A stretch of 64,000 nt of DNA. It comes from Piromyces finnis (Eukaryota > Neocallimastigomycota > Neocallimastigomycetes > Neocallimastigales > Neocallimastigaceae). The notes beneath the pieces were generated by a model. That model did no database searches. It worked only from the letters and a program-made list of their open reading frames with translations, and was not told the origin of the DNA. The translations under genes and the position numbers were made by a program. The stretch's first letter is position 1; every line of letters begins with the position of its first letter. Below, piece by piece: positions 13,801 to 25,437 of the stretch. The stretch spans positions 744,001-808,000 of the forward strand of contig MCFH01000020.1 of NCBI GenBank assembly GCA_002104945.1, written 5' to 3'.

Positions 13801-14227
13801 ATTAATAAAATATAATTAACAAAACTAAAGATAAAAGATAAAGAAAGAAGACAAAGATTAAGAGAAGAAAAACTTGGTGCTCAAATAACATTACAAGAAG
13901 AAAGAGTTAAAAAATCATTAGAAAGAGCTCGTGCTCCTATTAAGAAAAAGGTAATGTTTTTAATTATATAAATATTAATCAATATTCATTACTATTAATT
14001 ATTATATAATTGTATAATCGCTAGATGGGAAAACCGGTGGCCTTCCGTTCAGTACCACCTCAAAAAATTAAAAAACAATCAAAAGAAACAAACCAAATGG
14101 AAGAAGGTTTTATTATATTCTATATATTATATATACAAATATACAAATATGCTAATATTGCTAATAATATATAAAATAAAAATTATATATGATATATATA
14201 ATAGATGACTTGGAATACTATTGGTAA
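10830..14227 (+). CDS. CFAP100: Cilia- and flagella-associated protein 100 (CFAP100/CCDC37/FAP100), 14 exons
   Basis: CFAP100 forms, with CFAP73, the MIA complex of the axoneme, which tethers and regulates inner-arm dynein f (I1) in motile flagella. Exons: 10830-11042, 11182-11242, 11348-11586, 11729-11891, 12005-12126, 12237-12346, 12430-12628, 12719-12749, 12861-13161, 13297-13395, 13502-13718, 13831-13950, 14025-14106, 14205-14227; 659 residues, all GT-AG. Family landmarks in order: NPFKVSFDI and DTFKIREQERKREKQ; the DUF4200 coiled coil (about residues 235-365) with MFLLQYSLGVKRDEIKKLE, KFDAFLRENDDNSVKAI and RRYRQFLESITPESW; LYFTEPKQLLDIFSELEENN; and RLEQLFEMIELMPPDKLE. The protein is nearly all helical coiled coil, with an Asn/Asp-rich head and an acidic DDLEYYW end. 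It is close in length to the human protein (about 611). Its presence implies a motile flagellated stage. Confidence 0.9.
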
Positions 14228-15002
14228 GCTTGGAAAAAAATGAATTTTCTTTTTTTTTTTTAAGGCAGCGATAATAAAAATAAATTTTAAAGAATCTATG
14301 AAAATATATCGTTTCCTTTTATATTACAAAATGCTAAATATTCTGAAATTATTTTTCAATCGAATATTTATATATGCGTACACAATAGCTTTTAATTTTT
14401 TATAATATATATTTATTCAAACACTTAAAAAATAAAATAAAAATTTTAACAAAATTTCTTTTTTGTTTTTTGTTTTTAAGTGTTGGGCTTTTTATTTTTT
14501 ATTTATTAAATTATTTATATTTTAAAAATTGCCTATTATTCTAATATACTTTATATTATATTATTTTATGTAACAGTAAATTATTAAATATAAAATAAAA
14601 CAATCAATAAAAAAATAAAGAATATTTATTAATGTTTTTGACATTTAATATTATTAACGATAGAACGAAAAAATAATGATACTTTAATAGTAATAATAAT
14701 AATAATATAATAAAAGATAGTTGTTATAATGTCTAAATAAAATCTTTGTCGAAGACTGTCCAAGTATTTTTTTTTTTTTTTTAATTTAATTGTTATGCCG
14801 TTTTTATAACAATTACTAAGTATAATGGGCTATGATGGTTATGATGTTTACTTTGTTTCATTTACTAATATTTAAAAACTTTAATTTTTATAAAAATTGT
14901 AAAAATTGAAAGAAAAAAAAAAACATTGTTTTATTCAATAATAATTGTATTTTTGTTATCATCATTGTATTTCATATTATAGTTGATAGCTGATAAGGTT
15001 AT

Positions 15003-15033
<31 letters not shown>

Positions 15034-15402
15034 TTTTTTTTGATAAAAAAAACAGTAATAACTAAAATATTAATATATAGATAATATATTACATTTTGAT
15101 ATTTATGAATTAAGAATATGGTATTAATGTACAAATAATAATAAAATGTCTGAAATTGAATAATTAAATGTATAGAGGACTGAATCAATATAATTTTTAA
15201 ATGTTGATATAAAAATGATAATGATAACGACAATGAAAACAATAACACTTTAATTATTGAAATTTATCTCATAATAATTATAAAGATGTTTGATTTTTTT
15301 CATAATGGGTGCATTAATTTTTTCTAAATATTTTAAATATATAAACATTAAACAAAACGTACTTATTATGAAAATACTTTTTACGAACAGTCTTCCTAAT
15401 TG
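14228..15402. other. Convergent intergenic gap, CFAP100 / RanGTP-binding gene
   Basis: A 1,175-bp gap between the 3' ends of two convergent genes. It holds a 16-nt T run near 14767 and two long T-tracts at about 15006-15041. An antisense open frame across 14931-15248 has a composition explained by A/T tracts, so I do not call it. No gene is seen. Confidence 0.6.
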
Positions 15403-16764
15403 TTAATCTTTTGGTTTTTTGACGTCTGAACTAATAAGTTTAATATTACTGAGATTTCCAATATTTCCTGACTTTTCATTTGAAGTTGATCCATTACTAA
15501 TTACTTTGTGAGGCTGAGAATTAGCGAAAGTAGATTGTAAAAACAAGATAACCATTTCATCACTGACATTAGTACAGGACTTTTGCAGATAGCTTTCCAT
15601 CATAGTTAAACGAATAATATATTCTAAATGACTAAGGAGACCCCATTGATTTTCTCCTGATGGTAATATACTGTTGTTTTTTGTGACGTTTGTTTTCTTG
15701 ATAACTTTTTTATTTTCACCATCTAAATCATTATCTTCAGGAATAAAATTATTGATTTCTAAAGCAATCCATTGTTCTTGAGAGACTCCCTCGACTTCAT
15801 CAGAGTTTTCAATAATAATCTTAAGAATTAAGACAGCTGAATTACATTCTTCAATGTTAAGTAAAGATCCAGAACTAGTGTAAAATAGTGACCTAATATT
15901 ATTTATATTATAAATAATCTTTTTGCCTGGGATGAAATTTTTTTCATTAGGATAATTATTAAGATTACTTTTACCATTGTCCAATTCTTCAGATTCATGA
16001 TATCTATCATCTTCCAAATTCTCAACAATTTCAAGTTCATAATCGTAATCTTTTGTCTTACTACTGACTCTATTAATAAAAGCTCTACATAAATTAAATT
16101 CTTCTTTCCAGGTCCAATCTACATCTTGTTTTCTTTGTCTTGATGAGCTAGTAAACAAAGAATACATTTTTAATGAAAAACTTGGGCCAACTTGGGCTTT
16201 GAGCTTATGACTTTCTATAAAAGCCTTTTCTGAGTTATAAAGCTCGGTTGTAGCCTTCATTAATTTTGATGGTGAAATTATGGTTTTTGGATAATTTTGA
16301 TTACTCTGTTGTAAAATAGTAGAAGAAGTTAATAACGCTAAATTTAAAATTGGAGTAATTTCATCAATCATATTAATAATTTCAGAGAGTGAGCTTATTA
16401 AGTAATCTTCAGAAAGAGTAGCAATTTTATTTTCATTTTTATAATTATTGCAATAATCAATTTCCTCATATAGTGAATTAATTTTATTTTTTAAAGGTGT
16501 AATGACTTCCATAGTTGATACTAAGGAAGTATTACCACGAGCTACAATAAGTTCAAACATATCAATTGTTGGAATAATCACACTCAATTTCATTTCCAAT
16601 TTTTGTTTTAATGCTTCTAAAGCTGATTTATTTTTTGTTTTATTTTGAATTTGATCTTTAATATGATTTACAGCAATTTTAGCAACATAACTAAAAGCTG
16701 ATTTACCAACAATTGATAAAGAATTACAAGTTAAATTTAATAATATTTCTTCAATTCCGGCCAT
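15403..16764 (-). CDS. Fungal RanGTP-binding family protein, intronless
   Basis: A single-exon gene of 453 residues. It matches my recollection of a fungal family annotated as RanGTP-binding. The family hallmarks seen are SVIIPTIDMFELIVARGNTS at residues 61-80 (conserved stretch of the type ISPAIDxIELIxARGNTSLE), VDWTWKEEFNLCRAFINR at about 215-232, and YELEIVENLEDDRYHE at about 242-257. The rest is mixed helical with an Asn/Ser-rich end and no signal peptide or clear membrane span. By family annotation it would bind the GTPase Ran, but biochemical support for the family is thin and nothing in the sequence proves the role. The ATG at 16764 opens directly into conserved-looking sequence and is preceded by AT-rich DNA. 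It is one of only two intronless genes in this window. Confidence 0.62.
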   Translation of the reverse strand: MAGIEEILLNLTCNSLSIVGKSAFSYVAKIAVNHIKDQIQNKTKNKSALEALKQKLEMKLSVIIPTIDMFELIVARGNTSLVSTMEVITPLKNKINSLYEEIDYCNNYKNENKIATLSEDYLISSLSEIINMIDEITPILNLALLTSSTILQQSNQNYPKTIISPSKLMKATTELYNSEKAFIESHKLKAQVGPSFSLKMYSLFTSSSRQRKQDVDWTWKEEFNLCRAFINRVSSKTKDYDYELEIVENLEDDRYHESEELDNGKSNLNNYPNEKNFIPGKKIIYNINNIRSLFYTSSGSLLNIEECNSAVLILKIIIENSDEVEGVSQEQWIALEINNFIPEDNDLDGENKKVIKKTNVTKNNSILPSGENQWGLLSHLEYIIRLTMMESYLQKSCTNVSDEMVILFLQSTFANSQPHKVISNGSTSNEKSGNIGNLSNIKLISSDVKKPKD

Positions 16765-17264
16765 AATAATATTAATTTATAAGAAAACTAATAAAAAAAA
16801 TCAGTTAATATATATGACTGTCTAAATACGATCTATAATATAATTAATGTTTTAAATGCCTATTTATATTTTTTTTTGTTATCATTACTCTTTACAATAG
16901 TAGAATTTTTAAAATTTTCGTTATAAAACTAATAAAACTAATATAATTGAAGTTTTAAATTACATTAAATATTATTATAAAAATAATAGAGCTGATGGTA
17001 AACAACTTATGTTTATAATAATGATAATAATATAATTATTATTTACAATTTATTAGACTTTATATTATTATTTGATTAGATTTAAGATTGCTAAGTAATA
17101 TTTTTTACTTCTAATAAAAAAAAAAGAAAAAAAAAAAAGTATTATATATTGATTTATATATTAATATTAAAGTTTTAATAATAATTAAAGTTATTAATTT
17201 TATATTTAAAAATTATAGAATTTATAATAAATTCTATAATTATTACAAAATAATTTATATTTTC

Positions 17265-17295
<31 letters not shown>

Positions 17296-17516
17296 ATTTT
17301 TTTATTAAAAAATGTAACTGTTTTTTTTTTTTTTTGATTATTATTGATGCTTATTTATAAAATGAAGATAATAACAACTAGTTTTTTTATTATAAAATAA
17401 ATGAAAAATTAAAAATTAAAACGATGAATAAAATTTTTAATTAATAACAATTATTGTTTTATAGAAATTGGAATCCTTTTTTTCTACACATAAAAATATA
17501 AACTAAATAATCACGC
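16765..17516. other. Intergenic gap between RanGTP-binding gene and PINCH
   Basis: 752 bp upstream of the RanGTP-binding gene and downstream of PINCH, both on the minus strand. It contains an ATT microsatellite at about 17270-17295 and A- and T-tracts near 17118-17138 and 17321-17336. No gene or RNA signal is seen. Confidence 0.6.
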
Positions 17517-19319
17517 TTATTTATTGTTCTTTTTTTGAGCTTTTTTTTCCTCTTCTTCTCTCTTTTTTTTAACCTTTTTATCAATTTGGTCGTATTTTTC
17601 AACACTTTTTTTCACTGATGATGGAAGATGATCATAACATTGTTTGCATAAAGGTTTTAAATCCCATTCAAAGAATGGTGCTTTTGTTATATTAAAATCT
17701 AAATTACAACCAAAACAAGTAAAGTGATTTTGACACCATTTTTTGTTCATAGCAGTAATAACTATTATTTATATAAATATATTAATATATAAAATCATGT
17801 ATAATAAAAAGATTTTTAATTTTATAATTACCTTTTCCTGAAGCTGGATGTTTACATCTACCACAATTTGATTGTGTTAATTCATTATAATGCAGCATAC
17901 AATATGGTTTATCTTGATATTCATAGAATACACTATCATCAAAACGTTTTTCACATTTAAAACATACGAAATGCTATTCCATATAATTTATATTATTAAT
18001 TTCAATATCGTATTAAAATTATAGGAATATTAAAAATAGAATAAAATTGTATATAATTTATTTTTTAATATTTAAATAAAGCTTACTTCTGTGTGGAAAT
18101 CACGACCTAAAGCAGTTATACTTGGACCTTTATATATATAAATTTACGAAAATATTTTAATAACTCAATCTAGGTACATTCATAATTTATACTAACTGAA
18201 ATTTAAATAATATTATTATATAAATAATTCATACCAAAGATTGGACGACGACAAGTATAACAAACAGGGGCTGTAACAATTTCATAATCCTTTGGGCAAT
18301 ATAGTTTTCCTTCATATTCTACACAATCTGCACCTAAAATAGTTTTACAAACAGTGCATGGAAAATGAAATGCATGGTATCTAATGCCTTTAAGAATCAA
18401 TAAATCTTCTGCAGCAATTGGCTTTTTACATTTACCACATGCTTCTTTTCTTAGCTTTTCCTCTTTTGTTGTAATAAATATAATAGTTTTTAATAATTAC
18501 AATTTAGTTATTTTTTACTTAAATAATGTTTTTTATAATATATATAATCGTGGAAATCTTAAATATTATATAAAAAGTTATGTTTAACTGTATTTACTAA
18601 ATACCTTGTTGTTTAATTAAAGCAATACATGGTTTACAATATGGTTTACCATTTCTATTAATGAACGGCATGTTTTCCAATAAATTTCCACATTCTTCAC
18701 ATGTAAAGTGTTCAGAGTGCCATGTCATATTCATTGCTGTTAAACATTTTCCTAGAATAATTTGACCACATTTACCACAACGATTACTATTAAAAAAATC
18801 ATATTTAATAATTTTTATTGTATATAATATATAAATATATTTATAATTTTTTTAAAGTTTCTACCCAAATAAAACGCTGTTATCATATTCACAATATAAC
18901 CCATTCTCATTTTCGAAAATATTGCTACCTTCCGGGAAAGGCATTAAGCATTGATGACATCTAATATTTAAATTTAAATATAAATAATTTTAGTGAAAGA
19001 ATAAAAAGAATTATATTGAATATAAAGGCTTAAAAAAAAGTGAAATGTATATTATAAGTAAAAAAAAATTAAAAAATTCCTTCTTCTAAAAAAAAAAAGA
19101 AAAGAAAATCATTATAAGAAACAATATAAAATATTTCAAGAAAAACATCTTTTTTTATATTAGTATTTATACCAATATTATCGTATATACATACACAAAA
19201 CAATCATTATGATATGATTTTTTCCCTTTTGTCATGCCTTCTAATACTTTTTCTTTACATATTGGACATATTGTATCAATTTCAAAATTATCAATCGACG
19301 GTTCAACTACTGTAGCCAT
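17517..19319 (-). CDS. PINCH: PINCH-type protein with five LIM domains, 7 exons
   Basis: PINCH (LIMS1/UNC-97) is a five-LIM adaptor that in animals binds integrin-linked kinase at adhesions and links it to actin. Exons in gene order: 19195-19319, 18865-18960, 18605-18786, 18235-18462, 18087-18127, 17832-17973, 17517-17761; 352 residues. The five LIM units are seen with their zinc-binding Cys/His sets: LIM1 C18-C21...H37-C40-C43-C46; LIM2 from CGKCGQIILG to YCKPC; LIM3 CGKCKKPI to YCPKD; LIM4 CYTCRRPIFG to YCMLHY; LIM5 CGRCKHPASG to LCKQCYDHLP. The spacing and the PINCH-like strings (MPFPEG, YCEYD, CRRPIFGG, AMNKKWCQNHF, LKPLCKQCYDHLP then a basic tail) fit PINCH rather than paxillin or zyxin. 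The Lys/Glu-rich tail corresponds to the PINCH C-terminal tail. No ILK or parvin gene lies in the window. Confidence 0.85.
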
Positions 19320-20879
19320 ATTCTAAATATATATTTATTTAATATTAAATATTGATGATAAATAATAAATTTATATCGAGACAATTTTTTTTATGTAATT
19401 TTTTGTTTTTTAATATATATAATAAAATAAAATTTTTTTATTATATATTTAAACTTTAAAAAATAATGCTTTTAAATTTCTTTAATATTTTTATTCTTAA
19501 AATAATAGTAAAAATATTAATGAATAAAAATATATCTAGAAGGATTTATTATTAACTTAAATACTTATTTTATTTTTTAAATTTGTTCTTTTTAATATCT
19601 TTTAATTATCTTCGTTTTAGCAAAATTAAAAATATTAGATATAATAAAGTTAAAAAAACAAGATTGCACTAAATCTATATTCAATCAATCAATACTTATC
19701 TTTAAAAGTCCGAATAACTTTTAATACATAATTACTTTTTAATATTAGGACTTACCTTTGGGTAATAAAAATTCCAGATATTAAAAACATGTAAACATAC
19801 ATGAGTTAAACGGAAAATTATATAATCTTTTTTTTTTTGTTTTCATCAATTAAAATATTCAAAATTTTTACTTTTCATTATTGGGGTTAGATAATATATA
19901 TATTTATATTTTTTTTTTAGGATTAAATAATAATATTTAAATTTTTTTAATTAAAATTATAATTAATTTAATAATAGTATTAAATAAATTAAATTTGAAT
20001 TATAAATAATAAATTTAAAAAGATGAATAAAAATTAATACTCTTATAAAAGTAAAATAAAGTAAAAATCAACTAAATAAATTGTTTAATTTTTTTAAACA
20101 TTTTTATTTTATTTTTTTATTTATTTTTTTATTGTTGTAGGAAAAAATAAGTTAAGGGTAAAAATCAATAAATTCTTAAATTAAAATGAAAATCAATAAA
20201 TTTAAAGTAAAGAATTAATAACTATTATAATTAATTAATTATAATAAGATAAAAAGTTAAAAAGCACTTTTAAAATTATATTATGATTAAATATCACCTA
20301 TTACAAGAATATAATAATAGCATTTATTTCAAATATATAGTACACTAAAATATATTAATTATCATTTAATATTTATAATGTACTTTTAATATATTTATAT
20401 ATTTATAATTCAATAATTTTCAATATTTATTATTTAAATAAATAACAACAAAAAATAATAAAATGTAATTGGAAATGTATTTAATTATGCATGGAATAGA
20501 TTTATTTAAAAAAAAGATAAAAAACATTTACCACAACAAGAAAATATACTTTTGAATATAAAACAAAAGATAAAATAATTAAAATTAAAATTTATATATT
20601 AAATATATAATTAGGAAAACAAATAATTATTGAATGGATAAACAATCTTTTAAAATATTTTAATTATTAAAATTTTTATTAATTTCAAAATGTAAAATGT
20701 ATTAATATTAAAAATTAAATATTATATACGAATTAATATATATTTTTAATATACATCTATTTTTTACATCTATAACAACTTTTATAAAATATATATCTTA
20801 ATATAATTATATATAACTTCAAAATTTTTTATTGATTATTTAAATAATATATAATTCAAAATAAAGTAGTAGTCAAAAA
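19320..20879. other. Divergent promoter region, PINCH / CapZ alpha
   Basis: A 1,560-bp gap between two divergent start codons (19319 minus, 20880 plus). It is uniformly AT-rich with short poly-T runs (for example about 19829-19839 and 19909-19918). It must hold both promoters, but I cannot point to a defined element. Confidence 0.6.
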
Positions 20880-22599
20880 ATGTCTGAAAAGATTTCTATG
20901 GAAGAAAAGTTAAAAATTGCACATCAATTCATTTTAGAAAGTCCACCTGGTGAATTAAACGATGTATTTAATGGTTAGTATTATTGTTAAAAATAAATTT
21001 TAAGAGCTTAAATAATTATATATATATGTTGTGTATCAATGAATTTTTTTTTTTTTTTTTTTTTACAATATTTTAAAAAAATACTTTAAATAAATAATAA
21101 TAAATACAACTTCAAAATTATAAATAATAAATCATTTGAAAAATTAATTAATAGATTTAATTGTTCTTCTTGATGTTGACGATTACAAGGATTTATTACC
21201 TCAATTTGTTAAAAGCTTCCAAGAATACAACAATACCAATTTCATTCCAGTTGAAATTCCTGACCAAAAAACTAAAGTATGAATACATATATTTTTCAAA
21301 TTAATAGAAATTAAAAGTTTAAAAAGAATTTATTATAATGTATTATAATGAAATTTAAAAACATTATTGAATTTCAATGATGATATAAATTATTAACGAA
21401 TTTTTTTACTAAAATATATAAAAAAATTATTATATTTGAAAAGGCTATTATCTCTAAGTTTGGTATGATTGATGATGAACATTATCTCGATCCAAGAAGT
21501 GGAAATTCTTTTGCTTTTGATCACTTCCATCAAGTAAATTTTTATAAAAGTTTCATTTAATAATATACATATTAATATGAATAATAATATATATATAACA
21601 TAACATATAATATAACTTTATAAAAAATTCCATAATAAATTATAGAAAGTTGATGATGTTCAAAAAGTGGAAATTGAAGAAAACGATGAAATAAAACTTC
21701 GGTATATATTTATCATTTAGTATTTATTTAAATAAATAAATAAAAAAAATATAATATAGAAAGTAATTCTGATTTTGTGTTTATTAATATATAATATTTA
21801 AAGTGGAGCCGTTGATAAGGAAATTCAAAAGTACGTTAGTGAACACTTCCCAGAAGGTGTTAATGCTGTTTATTATAAGGATGATAAGATGACCATTATT
21901 ATTACAGCTAATAAATACAATCCAGATAATTTCTGGTAAATATATGATAAAACAATTGCACAATTATGATTCATTATTAAATAAAATATATAATTCATAT
22001 TTATTATTTGATATATATTTAAAAATTAGGAATGGTAGATGGCGTTCAATATACCACATCAATACAGAAAATAATGAAGTAACTGGTTATATTAAAAGTA
22101 ATGTTCACTATTATGAAGATGGTAATGTTCAATTAGAATGGAAGAAAGATACTACTTTTACATTAACAAAAGATAAGGTAATAAACAAAATCATAAATGT
22201 TTTTTTTTATATTATTGTGTTATAATCTCTCATTATTATTGTTTGAAAAATTAAAAATTTTTACAAATAAAAATTAATAGAGTAACATAGAAGAATATGC
22301 AAAGAATATTGCAAAAGGTATTGATGAATTTGAAAGAAATGCTGAAATTTCATTAAAGGAAACCTATAATGATCAAGCTGATAATATCTTAAAGTCTTTA
22401 AGAAGAGCTCTTCCAGTTACTAAGCAAAAGATGGGTAAATATTTTTAATTTATTAGACATAGTGATTATATCAATTTTGAAATATAATATATATTAATTT
22501 TTATTATATTAAAATTACATATATTTTTTGTTACTCAAAGATTGGAACCAAATCTCATACTTTAAATTGGGAAATGAATTAAATCCAAAATCAAAGTAA
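20880..22599 (+). CDS. CAPZA: F-actin-capping protein subunit alpha (CapZ alpha), 8 exons
   Basis: The alpha subunit of the CapZ heterodimer, which caps actin-filament barbed ends in the cortex and actin patches. Exons: 20880-20973, 21155-21276, 21444-21533, 21646-21701, 21804-21935, 22030-22177, 22281-22434, 22541-22599; 284 residues, matching the usual 270-290. Landmarks: EEKLKIAHQFILESPPGELN at the start; FNDLIVLLDVD; the central strands KMTIIITANKYNPDNFWNGR and WRSIYHINTENNEVTGYIK; VHYYEDGNVQL; and the C-terminal amphipathic region DNILKSLRRALPVTKQKMDW, whose tentacle binds actin. The beta subunit is not in the window. The start is fixed by homology at residue 1 of the family. Confidence 0.95.
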
Positions 22600-22727
22600 A
22601 TTTAGTAGAATCCATAAAAATGAAAGATTATATATAGTTAAAACTATTTTAATCAAAGTAAATAAAAGGAAGATAAATAAATAAATAAAAATAATAATTA
22701 AAATATTAAATGTTAATACCAAATCAA

Positions 22728-22759
<32 letters not shown>

Positions 22760-23767
22760 AGAAAAAAAAATGTAATAAAAAAACAAATAAGCAAAAAAAC
22801 TATATTAAATATAAAACATAAATGTAAAATGTGTAAAAAAAAAAAAGAAAAAAGTTATTAATAATTAAAAATAGTAAAAAAATAAAAATAAGAATAACAA
22901 CAAAGTTATAATGAATATTCATATTGTTTTTGATGATTTTAATGAATAAATAGTAGCATACTGTTTAATGTTAAGTTTTTAATATAATATATAATATATA
23001 TATATAATGCCTTTTTGTTTTTTATTTACTCAAACCCTCATCTTTTAATAATTATTGTTTTATTGTTTAGTTTGTTTTATTAAGAATATTAATTTAATTT
23101 TAATATAAATAAATTAAAGTTTTATAAGTATTGTTTTTTAAAGACATATAATTTTTAACTAAACCACCACACTAAAAACAATGAAAAAGCTTTTTATATT
23201 TATTTAAAAGTAGAAATTAAAAATAGTATGAAAGTTATTCATTAGTAAATTATTAGGTATAATTCTTATTAATGAATTTTCAAATGTTCATTTTAAATTA
23301 GGATAAGAAATTTGAAAGCTTATTTTCAATTAATTATTATAAATAAGGAGCTTTTTTATTGCCTAAAAAATCTGAAATCTGAAATTTAAAAAAACTAATT
23401 TTTGTAAAATAATTTATTAATAGATTTTTAAAATGAAATACAACCAATTTAATAATATTGAATTTAGGTAATAATAAATTAATAAAAGTTAAATGAAATT
23501 TCAAGTATATTCATTTTAAATTGAACCTTTAAATTATTAATTTTCACAGAATTATTTATTTAATAATCATCTTTGAATTTAAATTAACCAAATTTTAATA
23601 ATATATATATAAATATTTTAAGTAATCATCAAAATAGATTTCATTATAATAAATTAATTAAATTTACTTATATATTTCCAAAATAGATTTAATAATCAAT
23701 TGAAATCCTCAACAAAGATATACGGAATTTAGAAAAATTAGTAAGAAATTTTAATATTTAAAATAAT

Positions 23768-23808
23768 TAAATTCTATTAACAAAAACATATTTTGTTAAC
23801 AGAATTTA
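23768..23808. repeat. Short inverted repeat with 5-nt loop
   Basis: Two 18-nt arms (23768-23785 and 23791-23808) pair with a single mismatch around a 5-nt spacer. The stem contains GTTAAC/TTAAC on its arms. It is intergenic with no flanking gene within about 1 kb. It could be a hairpin, a remnant of a small element, or chance in AT-rich DNA. Confidence 0.6.
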
Positions 23809-23917
23809 GGATAATAGAATATATTTATTATTTTATATTTTATATACTTTTGAGTTTGGTTTAAATTAACTTCTATTTTATTTGTAATATATCAAAATTA
23901 AGAATATAATTTTTTTT

Positions 23918-23948
<31 letters not shown>

Positions 23949-25293
23949 GAATACTGCCTTGGATATTCATAGAAGAAATAAAATTTATTATATTTGTCCT
24001 TGATTATAATCGGAAGATGTTGATGTCTAAAATAGAGATTTATTTTATAAGAAAAAAGTATATTCGAAAAAAAAAAAAAACAGAATAATATAAATATATT
24101 TTATTCTAATTATTTATATAACTAGGAATTAATATATATATTTTTTAATGTTGCTCAGTATACTATAATATTTAAATAATGGATGGTTAATATTTTTTTA
24201 TAGTATTCGACATATTATACATACATATTTTCTTTAATAACTTAGATGAAGTATCCATTAATCCATTACAATAATCTTTTAAAACCATAAATACAATTTA
24301 TAAAGTTTATCTAGAGTATAATTAATAATTAAAAATATATTTTAATTAATAAAAAATCATAATTAAAAAATATATAAATTAAAGAATAACATTAACTCTA
24401 TTATTATAAAAAAAGGTTAATTAGAGATTAAATATTTTAATATAATATATTAAAAATAATATGTTTAATAACATCAAAGAATAAAATAATATGTTTAATT
24501 TAATAATATTACAAATTATAATCATTAATAAATTGGGTTTTTTTTTATTATTATTATTTATTTTTATATAATAATAAATAACATTTTTATATCAAAAAAA
24601 GAAAAAAAAAAAAAAAAAAAAAAAGAAAAAATAAAAGATTTAATTTTTAATTATAAATATATTAAAAATTTCAAAAAATCAATATCTTTATATTTATTAT
24701 TTTTTTTTTTAAATTTGTATCTTTTATTGATTAATCTGATAAAGTTAAAATATTTTATTTAAGGAGATAAATGAAAAATAAAAAAAAGAAATAATAAAAG
24801 CATTATAAGATACTATTTTTGAAAAATAAACATGACCATATGAAAATCAGTTTATCTTATAGTAAATATTCAAATAAAAATTTTATTCTAATAATTGTTA
24901 TTATTTTTATATCGATAATACACATTAAGAATTAAATAGTAATTAAATATTAATTACTCAATTCATAATAACAATATGGGGATATATATTCTTTTGTTGA
25001 TAATATAACATTCTTATATTTTATTAATTATAACTAAATAAATAAAAGGGAGAAATTATTTTAAAGTTTACCATAAATCAATTCTAAATAAATCATTTAA
25101 TATAATAATGAAACTATTTTATAAAAAATATTAAAATTTTAATTTTATTATTATCAACCATTTCATATATTAAATATTTTTATATAAACCTTGAATTTAT
25201 TTGAAAACCTAACATTTTATTAATTGGTAATATTCAATTTACTTTTTCATTTATTAACCATTAATATATATATTTGTTGAAAATAGAATATAT

Positions 25294-25437
25294 ATTTTCA
25301 AAACAAAACAAAACAAAAAAATTAAACATAAAAAACAAAAATAAAAAAATAAAAACAAAAGCAAAGCAAAAGCAGGAAAAAACAAAACAAAACTAAACAA
25401 ACTAAAATAAACGAAACAAAAACAAAAATAAAAACAT
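25294..25437. repeat. C/A-biased low-complexity tract
   Basis: Roughly 140 nt built from AAAAC, AAACA and AAATA-like words with very few T or G, giving a strong purine/pyrimidine strand asymmetry unlike the surrounding mixed A/T DNA. It lies about 600 bp upstream of the gene starting at 26015. I infer no function. Confidence 0.6.

Noticed and set aside
14821-14860. C/D-box snoRNA-like ATGATGG/ATGATGT words
   Set aside because: No D box (CTGA) at a suitable distance and no terminal stem.
14931-15248. 105-residue open frame in the convergent gap
   Set aside because: Composition is set by poly-T and AT repeats (Lys and Leu/Ile runs) and shows no domain signal.
22591-22794. 67-residue Phe-rich open frame after CapZ alpha
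   Set aside because: It is the complement of an A/G homopolymer tract.
23515-23540. Reverse-strand GGTTCAATT resembling a tRNA B-box
   Set aside because: The bases on either side cannot form a T-arm stem and no A-box lies upstream.
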